Below, piece after piece: positions 17,995 through 26,672 of a stretch of DNA of 64,000 nt; positions within the stretch are counted from its first letter, which is position 1, and the number at the start of each line of letters is the position of its first letter. Location: positions 372,001 to 436,000 of the forward strand of contig JAYQSL010000007.1 in the NCBI GenBank assembly GCA_038146865.1, given 5' to 3'. This stretch comes from GCA-2709075 sp038146865. GTDB taxonomy: Bacteria; Pseudomonadota; Alphaproteobacteria; MPNO01; UBA2964. A program made the translations under genes and the position numbers. The notes under the pieces were generated by a model. It was not told the origin of the DNA and did not search any database. It was given only the letters and a program-made list of their open reading frames with translations.

Positions 17995-19593
17995 ATGCCC
18001 AAAGTACTCATTTCTGATAGTTTGAGTCCACGAGCAGCAGATATTTTTAAAAAAAGAGGTCTGGAAGTGGACATGATCACAGGCATGTCTTCGGATGAAT
18101 TAATCTCTTGTATCGGAGATTATGATGGGCTTGCTGTTCGGTCTGCGACTAAGGTGACGCCGGAGGTCTTGGACGCGGCCAGTAACCTCAAGGTTGTTGG
18201 TCGCGCAGGCATCGGGGTCGATAATATTAATATAGAGGCGGCATCTGCGAGAGGAGTTGTCGTTATGAATACGCCTTTCGGAAACGCCATTACGACAGCG
18301 GAGCACGCAATCGCGATGATGTTTGCGCTTGCCAGGCAGATCCCTCTCGCTGACCGGCTTACACAAAGTGGCAAATGGGAAAAGACTCGCTTTATGGGAA
18401 CCGAGCTAACGGGTAAAACTCTGGGCGTGCTTGGTTGTGGCAATATTGGCTCGCGCGTAGCTGAACGGGCGTTGGGTTTAAAAATGAAAGTTGTCGCCTA
18501 CGATCCGTTTTTATCACCTGAGCGTGCGGCTGATCTTGGGGTCGAAAAAGTCGAATTGGCAGACTTATTTGAGCGGGGCGATCTGATAACATTACATACT
18601 CCGTTGACGGATTCGACGCGAAACATCTTGGATGAAGACGCATTTCGTAAAATGAAGGAAGGTGTCTTTATTATAAACTGCGCGCGCGGGGAATTAGTTG
18701 TTGAAAACGCTATTAAATCTGCATTAGAGAGCGGTAAAGTAGGTGGCTATGCGGTAGACGTTTACGCCGAGGAACCGCCAAAGAATTTCTCGCTCTTTGG
18801 GTTAGATAATGTAGTGGCGACGCCGCACTTGGGTGCTAGTACAGAAGAGGCGCAAGAAATGGTCGCCTTGCAGGTGGCGGAGCAGATGTGCGATTATTTG
18901 TTAAATGGTGCAGTCGTTAACGCTATTAATATGGCATCGGTATCCGCAGAGGACGCACCGAGATTACGGCCTTATATGTTGTTGGGGGAGCTGCTCGGTA
19001 GTATTTCGGGTCAAGTCTGTAGCTCTGGTCTCAAATCCATCACTATTGAGTACGAAGGCCAGGCTTCGGAGCTTAATACGCGCCCGATTACTGCTTGCGT
19101 TCTGAAAGGCTTGCTCTCTCCGATGATGGACTCTGTCAATATGGTAAATGCGAGCGTCGTGGCCCGGGATCGCAATATCGCGGTATCGGTAGTAAATCAT
19201 GAACGGGATTGCGAGTACCAGACCCTTGTAAGGCTCCAGGTCTCAACGGAAACCCGACATTTCTCGGTATCTGGAACCCTTTTTGGAGGTGACAAGCCTA
19301 GAGTCGTAGATATCGGTGGGGTCCCAATGGAGGCCTCATTAAGTGTTCATAGTTTGTATACTTTAAACAGCGACAAAGCGGGGATAATCGCAGCCTTTGG
19401 AAAGGCCTTCGCTGATGCCAATATCAACATCGCTAATTTTGTATTGGGACGGACGCGTCAAGGTGGAGATGCAGTTTGCTTAATTGAGGTTGACGACGCA
19501 ATTCCAAGCGGTGTCATCGAAAAGATCTGTGCGCAGCCCGATGTTCATGAGGTAACTCAACTATACTTGCCTATGCTTGATGGGATCAGTTGA
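17995..19593 (+). CDS. serA: D-3-phosphoglycerate dehydrogenase
   Basis: A 532-residue long-form SerA. The ATG at 17995 is chosen because GCAAGGTGG just upstream is a good ribosome-binding site; two in-frame GTG codons at 17986 and 17989 are part of that site. Domains: a substrate/NAD core with GVLGCGNIGSRVAERAL, INCARGELVVENAI and the catalytic His in TPHLGAST, then an intervening domain (~residues 320-450), then a C-terminal ACT domain (HSLYTLNSDKAGIIAAFGKA). It oxidises 3-phosphoglycerate, the first step to serine. The ACT domain suggests allosteric control. Confidence 0.96.
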   Translation: MPKVLISDSLSPRAADIFKKRGLEVDMITGMSSDELISCIGDYDGLAVRSATKVTPEVLDAASNLKVVGRAGIGVDNINIEAASARGVVVMNTPFGNAITTAEHAIAMMFALARQIPLADRLTQSGKWEKTRFMGTELTGKTLGVLGCGNIGSRVAERALGLKMKVVAYDPFLSPERAADLGVEKVELADLFERGDLITLHTPLTDSTRNILDEDAFRKMKEGVFIINCARGELVVENAIKSALESGKVGGYAVDVYAEEPPKNFSLFGLDNVVATPHLGASTEEAQEMVALQVAEQMCDYLLNGAVVNAINMASVSAEDAPRLRPYMLLGELLGSISGQVCSSGLKSITIEYEGQASELNTRPITACVLKGLLSPMMDSVNMVNASVVARDRNIAVSVVNHERDCEYQTLVRLQVSTETRHFSVSGTLFGGDKPRVVDIGGVPMEASLSVHSLYTLNSDKAGIIAAFGKAFADANINIANFVLGRTRQGGDAVCLIEVDDAIPSGVIEKICAQPDVHEVTQLYLPMLDGIS

Positions 19594-19608
19594 TAAATCT
19601 CAATGTTT

Positions 19609-20223
19609 CTATTTAGGATTAAAGTCCTCAAATTCATCAGTAATTGGCGAAAATATCCGTAAGGTGTCAGTATGTTTATCAATGTAGCAGCCGTGCAGCT
19701 CAAGTTGATTGCCCCAAACCTTATCGACGATCCAGGGATACGTCATTAAATTTTCGAAACCCACACGGAGTAGCTCCTCTACTAGGTAGCGTTTTCCGCC
19801 CTCTTTTTGTAGAGACAGTAGCGAACCGGAAATAGCGTTTCCTGCATGAGTAAGTAATTTGGGTAGGAAATCGCCGAGGGTCAGTAGCTTGCTGTCTGGA
19901 TTTTGGGGATCGATAAGACCCTTTATGAAAGCGCAATCGGTATGTGAGATTTGGAAAATATGTTTGGCATTCAGTATCCTTATCCCGTATTCCAGGGTCG
20001 CTCCTATGGATAAATCTGATAGCCCCTGAGCCGGTGTTACCAGCCCGCCTATAGTTCGAATTTGGTAGATAGCTCCACTTTGATTGGCAAAATCAAGATT
20101 TTTTGACGGAAAATCGGAAGGAGCAATTAAAACTGAAGCTATCTTATTTTGTGTTGTCTTATAGAAAATAAAATCACTTAATTCATTGGCAACAGTATTA
20201 AATGAGGTATTTAAATTTGGCAC
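19609..20223 (-). CDS. Degenerate beta-carbonic-anhydrase-like protein
   Basis: A 204-residue protein that aligns by eye with beta-carbonic anhydrases. It has IRTIGGLV (the RNxGN-like strand), SIGATLEYGIRILNAKHIF, the second zinc motif HTDC (His94, Cys97), and C-terminal ENLMTYPWI and LELHGCYID, which match QVENLLSYP and LHGWYYD of the family. The first zinc motif CxDxR is replaced by PSDFP (residues 35-39), so the first ligand Cys and the catalytic-dyad Arg are missing while Asp37 remains. Carbonic anhydrase activity is therefore doubtful. It lies on the minus strand between serA and hisZ, convergent to serA. Confidence 0.72.
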   Translation of the reverse strand: MPNLNTSFNTVANELSDFIFYKTTQNKIASVLIAPSDFPSKNLDFANQSGAIYQIRTIGGLVTPAQGLSDLSIGATLEYGIRILNAKHIFQISHTDCAFIKGLIDPQNPDSKLLTLGDFLPKLLTHAGNAISGSLLSLQKEGGKRYLVEELLRVGFENLMTYPWIVDKVWGNQLELHGCYIDKHTDTLRIFSPITDEFEDFNPK

Positions 20224-20411
20224 TCTTTTGGACTTCCTAGTTCGAGTAGGAAACGCTCTTAATTTGGAAAATGACTAATTGGCGTTCCTTGATCAGAAAC
20301 CAAAATTGCATATCCCTCTTAAACGCGCTAGATACCGGTTTGTTTTGGGATAATTTTATTTTCCGAACGTCAAACAAGCGGGTCGGATTTAATTTAGCGG
20401 TTTGGTTGGAA

Positions 20412-21575
20412 ATGACGGATGCAGAGATGAATGCCCTGTTACCAGGGGGGCTTAGAGATCTCCTCCCAGAAGATGCTGCTTTGCATGCGGAAACTATCCA
20501 GAAGCTGGTGTCGGTTTTTTCAGCTTTTGGTTACCGGCTCGTCAAACCGCCTCTAATAGAATTTGAAGAGAGCCTGCTGGGAGGCATTAGCGGGACTGTG
20601 GGAAACCAAACATTTAGGTTGATGGATCCAATATCCCAGAGAATGATGGGGATCCGCGCTGATATAACACCGCAAATCTCTCGAATTGCTAGAACTAGAT
20701 TATTGAAGGAGCCTCGACCCCTTCGGTTGTCTTACGCTGGTGAGGTTTTGAGGGTTAGAGGAACACAGCTGCGACCGAGCCGACAACTAACTCAGGTGGG
20801 TGCGGAACTTATCGGTTCAGCTGCACCAGAGGCTGATGCAGAAGTTATATTGATGGCCTTAGGTGCACTTAAGCGTATCGGGCTGAACCACCTAAGCGTT
20901 GATCTAACGGTTCCGAGGCTTGTGCCCCATCTTTTTGATCTTTTTGAGATTGAAGGTCAGCAGCGACTAAATCTGAGAGCGTGTTTGGATCGGAAAGACA
21001 AGTTGGCTGTAGCAAAACTTTCTGGAAAAGCGGCAGCCGCTATGGAAGTTCTGCTCAATGCCACCGGACCAGCCTCCAGAGCGCTTGGATTACTAGGAGA
21101 CGCTGCGCTTCCGGGCGAGGCTGCTATCGAAGTAGAGAGGGTTGCAAAAATAGTCGATCTTTTGGAAACAAGATCACCTGGAATTCAATTAACATTGGAT
21201 CCAGTCGAATACAGGGGGTTTGAATATCACACCGGCGTGGGTTTTACTATTTTTTCTCAAGACTCCTCAGCGGAGTTGGCCAGTGGGGGAAGGTATAGGG
21301 TAAGAAATAGCGCTGGTGAGGCAGGAGAACGTGCCACTGGAGTGACTCTTTACCTCGAGGCGATTATTGGTACTCAGCCAAAGCCAAGAAATGAACGGAT
21401 GATTTTTGTTCCCAAAGAGACACCCTACGAAAAAATAATCAGTCTACAAGGTGAGGGATGGACAACGGTAATGGAACTCGGCCCGGAGGCAAATCGGAAA
21501 GAATTGGCGAACAAATTAGGTTGTAATTATATTTTGGATGGGGAAACGCCTCGTTCATTGAAAAATGTAGAGTAA
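20412..21575 (+). CDS. hisZ: ATP phosphoribosyltransferase regulatory subunit
   Basis: A 387-residue HisRS-like protein. The start at 20412 gives MTDAEMNALLPGGLRDLLPE, the normal HisZ N-terminus; the frame stays open to 20271 but the extra residues look unrelated. Class II aaRS-like segments are present: PPLIEFEESLL, RADITPQISRIA and YHTGVGFTIF. The length fits HisZ, which pairs with a short HisG for the first step of histidine synthesis; no hisG is in the window. It ends 3 nt before purA, a linkage common in alphaproteobacteria. Confidence 0.92.
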   Translation: MTDAEMNALLPGGLRDLLPEDAALHAETIQKLVSVFSAFGYRLVKPPLIEFEESLLGGISGTVGNQTFRLMDPISQRMMGIRADITPQISRIARTRLLKEPRPLRLSYAGEVLRVRGTQLRPSRQLTQVGAELIGSAAPEADAEVILMALGALKRIGLNHLSVDLTVPRLVPHLFDLFEIEGQQRLNLRACLDRKDKLAVAKLSGKAAAAMEVLLNATGPASRALGLLGDAALPGEAAIEVERVAKIVDLLETRSPGIQLTLDPVEYRGFEYHTGVGFTIFSQDSSAELASGGRYRVRNSAGEAGERATGVTLYLEAIIGTQPKPRNERMIFVPKETPYEKIISLQGEGWTTVMELGPEANRKELANKLGCNYILDGETPRSLKNVE

Positions 21576-21578
21576 GAT

Positions 21579-22868
21579 ATGACAGATGTAGTCGTGGTCG
21601 GCTCCCAATGGGGTGATGAAGGCAAAGGAAAGATTGTTGATTGGTTGTCCAGCCGGGCTGACGTTGTTGTAAGGTTTCAAGGAGGGCACAACGCTGGCCA
21701 CACTCTTGTTATCGACGGCACCACCTACAAGCTCAGCCTTCTTCCCTCAGGGGTAGTTCGCGAGGACAAGGTGTCGGTCATAGGTAACGGTGTCGTGATA
21801 GACCCTTGGGCTCTTTTTCAGGAAATTGACACTTTGGCCAGCCAAGGGGTTAATGTTACCCCAGAATGTCTAAAAATTGCTCAAAATGCAGCGCTCATCT
21901 TGCCATTGCATGGGAACCTTGACAGAGCTCGAGAGGAGGCGAGGGGAACCTCAAAGATAGGAACCACTGGTCGTGGTATCGGCCCGGCATATGAGGATAA
22001 GGTAGCGAGAAGAGCAATACGTATTTGCGATCTCGCCAATCTGCAGGAACTTCCTGGAAAGATCGAAGGTCTTTTAAGCCATCACAATACTCTGCGCAAG
22101 GGACTTGGGGCGGAGCTTATAGAACCAAAGGCGGTTTATGAAAGTTTGACAGAAATCTCAGATCGACTTCTTAGTTTCTCCGATGATGTTTGGTTGACTT
22201 TGGATGAGGCCCGGCAGGCCAGGAAAAGAATTTTGTACGAGGGTGCCCAGGGCGCGATGTTAGACGTGGACCATGGGACATATCCCTTTGTAACCTCATC
22301 AAACACTCATGCGGCCCAGGCGGCCATAGGTTCCGGTTCCCCAGGACGATCAATAGGATATGTGTTGGGAATCACGAAAGCATATACCACCCGGGTGGGT
22401 AGTGGACCATTTCCTACAGAACAAGATAATGAAATCGGACAAATCTTGGGGGATCGAGGTCACGAATTTGGAACCGTGACCGGGCGTCAAAGAAGATGTG
22501 GTTGGTTTGATGCGGTAATGGTTAGGCAGGCAGTTAAAGTGGGCGGTATAGATGGTATTGCCCTCACTAAGTTAGATGTCCTGGATGGTTTGCCCAGTCT
22601 AAAAATTTGCACAGGTTACCGACTACGTGGAGAAAATTTGGGATATTTGCCTGCCGAGTCCAGTGCCCAGGCTTTGGTGGAACCAGAATACGAAATAATG
22701 GATGGTTGGTCTGAGAGCACTGAAGGAGTGAATGACTGGAGGAGATTACCTACCAAGGCAGTCAAATATATTCATCGGTTAGAGGAACTTATTGATGCTC
22801 CCATTTCCTTGGTTTCAACAAGTCCTGAGCGCGAGGATACGATCTTGTTGAAAGATCCTTTTTCCTAA
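21579..22868 (+). CDS. purA: Adenylosuccinate synthetase
   Basis: A 429-residue enzyme with the full PurA signature. The GTP-binding loop is GSQWGDEGKGKIVDWL, followed by the conserved GGHNAGHTLV and GTTGRGIGPAYEDK, and the EGAQGAMLDVDHGTYPFVTSSNT segment. The C-terminal GRQRRCGWFDAV and TKLDVLDGL complete it. It joins IMP and aspartate using GTP, the first committed step to AMP. It is 3 nt downstream of hisZ, likely co-transcribed, and followed by a candidate terminator before the convergent rpoH. Confidence 0.97.
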   Translation: MTDVVVVGSQWGDEGKGKIVDWLSSRADVVVRFQGGHNAGHTLVIDGTTYKLSLLPSGVVREDKVSVIGNGVVIDPWALFQEIDTLASQGVNVTPECLKIAQNAALILPLHGNLDRAREEARGTSKIGTTGRGIGPAYEDKVARRAIRICDLANLQELPGKIEGLLSHHNTLRKGLGAELIEPKAVYESLTEISDRLLSFSDDVWLTLDEARQARKRILYEGAQGAMLDVDHGTYPFVTSSNTHAAQAAIGSGSPGRSIGYVLGITKAYTTRVGSGPFPTEQDNEIGQILGDRGHEFGTVTGRQRRCGWFDAVMVRQAVKVGGIDGIALTKLDVLDGLPSLKICTGYRLRGENLGYLPAESSAQALVEPEYEIMDGWSESTEGVNDWRRLPTKAVKYIHRLEELIDAPISLVSTSPEREDTILLKDPFS

Positions 22869-22898
22869 GGCGTTCGGACTTTCTAAGGCATCAGCCGA

Positions 22899-22944
22899 AT
22901 CCCAGGTTTTAATCATTGAAATATGCTTGGGATCGAGATTTTTT
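22899..22944 (+). terminator. Candidate terminator between purA and rpoH
   Basis: An 8-bp imperfect stem (ATCCCAGG at 22899-22906 with CTTGGGAT at 22926-22933, one G-T pair) has a 19-nt loop and is followed within 5 nt by six T. The long loop lowers confidence. It lies in the 81-bp convergent gap. Confidence 0.4.
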
Positions 22945-22949
22945 GGTCT

Positions 22950-23846
22950 TCAAATTTGTTGCAAGGATAAGGCCAAGTCTCGAGATGCTGCCTTTATCGC
23001 CCTTTGAACCTTTTCGAAGGCGCGGACCTCAATCTGCCGCACCCGCTCTCGTGAGATGCCGTAGTGGGAGCTGAGCTCTTCCAAAGTTTGAGGTGCGTCG
23101 CTCAATCGTCGTTCAACAAATATATGCCTCTCTCGTTCGTTAAGAGAACCCAGCGCATCCACGAGCATTTTTTGACGCGCCTCATATTCTTGACGATCAG
23201 CCAGAGTAGTTTCCTGACTAACCGTGTCATCAACTAACCAATCTTGCCATTCTCCATCCCCCTCCGCCTTGAGTGGAGCATTCAGCGAGTGGTCTGGCGC
23301 TGCCAGTCGCCGGTTCATGGAAATAACTTCTTCTTCGGCCACATTGAGAGCCTGAGCAATTTTGCTAACATTATGAGGAGCAAGATCGCCTTCTTCGACT
23401 GCTTGGATCTGACCTTTGAGTTTGCGAAGATTAAAAAAAAGTTTTTTTTGCGCCGCGGTCGTACCAATTTTTACCAGAGACCAGCTGTGCAAAATATATT
23501 CTTGAATAGAAGCTTTTATCCACCACATTGCATATGTGGCGAGCCGAAACCCTTTATCTGGATCAAAGCGCTTCACAGCTTGCATTAAGCCTACGTTCCC
23601 CTCTGAAATGAGATCGCCCAGGGGCAACCCGTAGCCGCGATAACCCATTGCGATTTTAGCCACGAGACGCAAATGGCTGGTAACCATTTTGTGGGCGGCC
23701 TCAACATCCCCGTCGTCAGCCCACCGCTTGGCGGCTTGGAACTCTTCCTCTTGGCTCAGCAAGGGAAATTTCCTTATCTCCTGCAAATAACGTGTAAGAT
23801 TGCTGGTAGGGTCAATCTGATGCAACACTGGCAATTTGGCTGACAT
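22950..23846 (-). CDS. rpoH: RNA polymerase sigma-32 factor RpoH
   Basis: A 298-residue sigma factor. Region 2 includes HLRLVAKIAMGYRGYGLPLGD and FRLATYAMWWIKASIQEYIL. The sigma-32-specific RpoH box is canonical (QKKLFFNLRKLKGQ), and region 4 has LEELSSHYGISRERVRQIEV. The Shine-Dalgarno GGAG lies just upstream of the ATG. It directs heat-shock transcription. It sits between purA and rluD, the usual alphaproteobacterial place for the main rpoH, so this is taken as the principal copy and the gene at 12911 as the paralogue. Confidence 0.96.
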   Translation of the reverse strand: MSAKLPVLHQIDPTSNLTRYLQEIRKFPLLSQEEEFQAAKRWADDGDVEAAHKMVTSHLRLVAKIAMGYRGYGLPLGDLISEGNVGLMQAVKRFDPDKGFRLATYAMWWIKASIQEYILHSWSLVKIGTTAAQKKLFFNLRKLKGQIQAVEEGDLAPHNVSKIAQALNVAEEEVISMNRRLAAPDHSLNAPLKAEGDGEWQDWLVDDTVSQETTLADRQEYEARQKMLVDALGSLNERERHIFVERRLSDAPQTLEELSSHYGISRERVRQIEVRAFEKVQRAIKAASRDLALSLQQI

Positions 23847-23953
23847 TTTTGTCTCCTGCCTTTGGGGAGTTTCTACCGTATCCGAAGCGGAATTTGGATC
23901 GATTGCTCCAAAGGTAAATTACTGAGATACATATAATAATGAATCTGCGAAAT

Positions 23954-24952
23954 TCAATGATTGTTTGCCGTTTCCAATGTTTTTATTAAACAACAAAAGT
24001 CATGTGGTAAACGAGCTTCAAATATCAGAGGCTCTAATGTTTTAGGATGAACAAAGCCTAATGATCGAGCATGTAAGGCCTGTCGGGGAAAACGGTTTAT
24101 CTGCAATAGAGTATCATTTTCTAGGGTTGTTCGCCTTGCCCGCGTGAGTTTACCGCCATATGTCGGATCGCCTAACAGTGGATGTCCTATTGATAACATA
24201 TGAACACGTATCTGATGGGTTCGGCCCGTTGAAAGTTCGCAATCTATCAGGGCAGCTGCATCACCAAATCTTTTTTGCACCTTGTAACGGGTTATCGCCT
24301 GCTTGCCACCTGATTTGAGGACGGTCATCTTTTTTCGATCTCTTCCGCTTCTGCCTATATTTGCGTCTATTACCCCCTCCTTAGGCCGCGGTATCCCCCA
24401 TACCATAGCTGAGTAGTTTCTCTTTATTGAATGCTCCTTAAACTGTATCGCAAGTGAGTTATGAGATTGGTCGTTTTTTGCGACGACCATGAGCCCACTT
24501 GTATTTTTGTCGATCCGGTGAACAATCCCGGGTCTTCGAACACCCCCAATCCCAGATAATGAATTTTCGCAATGTGCAAGCAGTGCGTTAACCAGCGTGC
24601 CATTTATATTTCCTGGCGCGGGGTGCACGACTAGCCCAGCCGGTTTATTAATCACGATTACATCTTTATCTTCGTAGAACACGTCCAGAGGAATATCTTC
24701 TGGCTTAGGAACCGGAGACTCGGGCTCCGGGATCGAGATTATAAAGATTTCATTTGATTTGACCCTGTAAGAGGGCTCGTTTATTTTTTTCCCTTCGAGT
24801 GATACCTGTCCGGACTCGATGAGAGACTTTACTCGTGATCGCGAGAGGGAATCTGAGGCCTTGGATATGAAGCGGTCTAACCGTTCCCCTTCATCATGGG
24901 GATAAACTTTGATCGTCGCGCTAGTCGGGGGGGCATTTAATTGGTTAGGCAT
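23954..24952 (-). CDS. rluD: Ribosomal large subunit pseudouridine synthase D
   Basis: A 332-residue RluA-family enzyme. An N-terminal S4 domain (GERLDRFISKASDSLSRSRV) precedes the catalytic domain. The catalytic Asp is in HRIDKNTSGLMVVAKND, and the family motifs NKPAGLVVHPAPGN and STGRTHQIRVHM are intact. It isomerises uridines in helix 69 of 23S rRNA. It lies upstream of rpoH on the same strand (107-nt gap), and its start is only 21 nt from the divergent small membrane protein gene. Confidence 0.96.
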   Translation of the reverse strand: MPNQLNAPPTSATIKVYPHDEGERLDRFISKASDSLSRSRVKSLIESGQVSLEGKKINEPSYRVKSNEIFIISIPEPESPVPKPEDIPLDVFYEDKDVIVINKPAGLVVHPAPGNINGTLVNALLAHCENSLSGIGGVRRPGIVHRIDKNTSGLMVVAKNDQSHNSLAIQFKEHSIKRNYSAMVWGIPRPKEGVIDANIGRSGRDRKKMTVLKSGGKQAITRYKVQKRFGDAAALIDCELSTGRTHQIRVHMLSIGHPLLGDPTYGGKLTRARRTTLENDTLLQINRFPRQALHARSLGFVHPKTLEPLIFEARLPHDFCCLIKTLETANNH

Positions 24953-24973
24953 GAGTTGAGAGTGGTTTAAATT

Positions 24974-25279
24974 ATGAAAATTCTCAAGGTATCAGTCTTC
25001 ATCATGGGATTTCTCATAGTTGCTCTCACATTGGTTGTAATTGTGACTATTGCAAATCGATGGGATGAAACCACGCCTGTGGCAAAGCGAGTGGTTCCAA
25101 TAGTGTCGTCAGAGCCGTATAGTTCAGATATTAAATTGCCAGTTGGGTCAAAGATTATCTCCACAGACGTGGGGGATGGAAAATTGTTCATCAGGGTAGA
25201 AAAGCCTGATGGCAAACAGTCCATCTTTGTTATAGATGCGTTGACGGGGATTAAAACTGGAACTTTAGACTTATTTTAA
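24974..25279 (+). CDS. Small membrane-anchored protein (DUF6476-like)
   Basis: A 101-residue protein with one N-terminal membrane helix (VSVFIMGFLIVALTLVVIVT) and a ~70-residue extramembrane domain rich in β-strand pattern (KIISTDVGDGKLFIRVEKPD, ending VIDALTGIKTGTLDLF). Small proteins of this type divergent from rluD are common in alphaproteobacteria and carry the DUF6476 label; that assignment rests on context and shape. Function unknown. Confidence 0.72.
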   Translation: MKILKVSVFIMGFLIVALTLVVIVTIANRWDETTPVAKRVVPIVSSEPYSSDIKLPVGSKIISTDVGDGKLFIRVEKPDGKQSIFVIDALTGIKTGTLDLF

Positions 25280-25488
25280 TTTAATTGCTCGATATTCGCG
25301 GATTTTGTGGGTTTGCGCTCAAAAAACCCTATCGCCAAGCAGAGTTTTTTTTAATCCTTCAGTCAATATCCTTGACTCTTTGGCCGATCGAAGGGAACCA
25401 TAGCTCCTAATCTACTCAGAGAAAGCTGAAGAGACGTTTTCTTTGAGATGAGGATTAAAAAGTTGTTTTTGAATTCAGGGAGGAATAA

Positions 25489-26511
25489 GTGACAAAACAG
25501 ATCGTGAAGGCCCCATTAACACTTGCACTAGCTTTAGGGCTGGCGCCGGCGGCAATTGCTGGAGGGCACGCTGTCAAGGATGTGACGGTTCAGGTGCCAT
25601 CGGGCTCAGGTGGAACATATCATGTATACTGCCAAGTTGTTCAGCAAAATCTCGGGAGGCATTTGCCCGCCGGAACCAAGATGTTAATCCAAAATTTGCC
25701 TGGTGCTGGTGGAGCCAAGTCTGCTTCCTTCATGGCAAACGCAGCTCCTAAAAACGGCTCGGTTATCGCGATGGTTGCTCCTGGCACCATTACCGTTCCT
25801 TTATGGCGCAAAGTTAAATTTGATGCTCAAAAATTCGAGTGGTTGGGTGCCCCTGGAGCCAGATCCTCCGCGATTTGGTTTTGGCATACTCATGGCGTGA
25901 AATCGATTGCAGACCTTAAGACCCGCAACGATTTAAAGATAGCTACTAGCGGGTTTGCATCGGGTGGTTCTGTTATTCCGCGGATGGTGAATACTCTCCT
26001 AGGTACTAAAATAAAGCTCATATACGGATACAAAGGCGGTGGCGCGATGAACCTTGCAATAGAGCAAGGCGAAGCCATGGGTCGATGGAATTTCCGTTCA
26101 GGATTTACTGGCGTACGCCCAACATGGATACCGCAAAAAAAGATTGTTCCTGTGATAGCAACGGGGCCCAGGGATCCGCAGTTAAAAGGGGTTCCCCACC
26201 TTCGCGATCTCTTAAAGGATGGTTCTGTTGAACAAAGAGCTTATGATGTTATCGGGATGAATTTTGAGGTTGGTCAGGCTTTTTACCTTCCCCCTGGGAC
26301 ACCGAAGGCGACTGTGAATACTTATCAGAAGGCTTTTGATGCTATGCTTGCTGACCCCGCTTTGAAGAAAATGATTGAGGAACGACGTATTGAGTACTCA
26401 CCTGTTACGTCATCCCAAATCAAAAAGTTGATAAAAGATGGTTTTGCGGCCGCGACACCAGATGTTGTGAACATTATCAAAGCAATTCATACGAAAAAGA
26501 AGAAAAGCTAA
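25489..26511 (+). CDS. Tripartite tricarboxylate transporter (TTT/Bug-type) substrate-binding protein
   Basis: A 340-residue periplasmic binding protein. It starts with GTG at 25489, preceded by GGGAGGA (25478-25484). A signal peptide (LTLALALGLAPAAIAGG) is followed by a Bug/TctC-type fold: VPSGSGGTYHVYCQVVQQNL, IQNLPGAGGAKSASFMANAAP (the glycine-rich ligand loop) and the C-terminal YLPPGTPKATVNTYQKAF. These proteins bind carboxylates or small aromatics. No TctA or TctB membrane gene is nearby, so it is an orphan receptor. A strong terminator follows, separating it from the TRAP genes. Confidence 0.85.
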   Translation: MTKQIVKAPLTLALALGLAPAAIAGGHAVKDVTVQVPSGSGGTYHVYCQVVQQNLGRHLPAGTKMLIQNLPGAGGAKSASFMANAAPKNGSVIAMVAPGTITVPLWRKVKFDAQKFEWLGAPGARSSAIWFWHTHGVKSIADLKTRNDLKIATSGFASGGSVIPRMVNTLLGTKIKLIYGYKGGGAMNLAIEQGEAMGRWNFRSGFTGVRPTWIPQKKIVPVIATGPRDPQLKGVPHLRDLLKDGSVEQRAYDVIGMNFEVGQAFYLPPGTPKATVNTYQKAFDAMLADPALKKMIEERRIEYSPVTSSQIKKLIKDGFAAATPDVVNIIKAIHTKKKKS

Positions 26512-26536
26512 AACTGATTTGGCTATGAATTAACGT

Positions 26537-26571
26537 ATCGGGACTCTGTGGATGCAGAGTCCCGATCTTAT
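26537..26571 (+). terminator. Rho-independent terminator after the TTT binding protein
   Basis: A perfect 12-bp stem (ATCGGGACTCTG at 26537-26548, CAGAGTCCCGAT at 26555-26566) with a 6-nt loop lies 25 nt after the stop codon. The T tract is short and interrupted, but the stem is very stable. Confidence 0.8.
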
Positions 26572-26672
26572 CTTCTAATCAATGTGTGTGAGACTTCGCT
26601 TTCACAAAAAAACGTCGACTGTCAGTCAGTCTCCTGTTGATTTGTGAGCGGTTCAGTTTTTGGGAGAAAATG

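Noticed and set aside
25309..25329. GGGTTT/AAACCC hairpin after the small membrane protein gene
   Set aside because: A 6-bp stem with a 9-nt loop and no following T tract; it is not distinguishable from chance.
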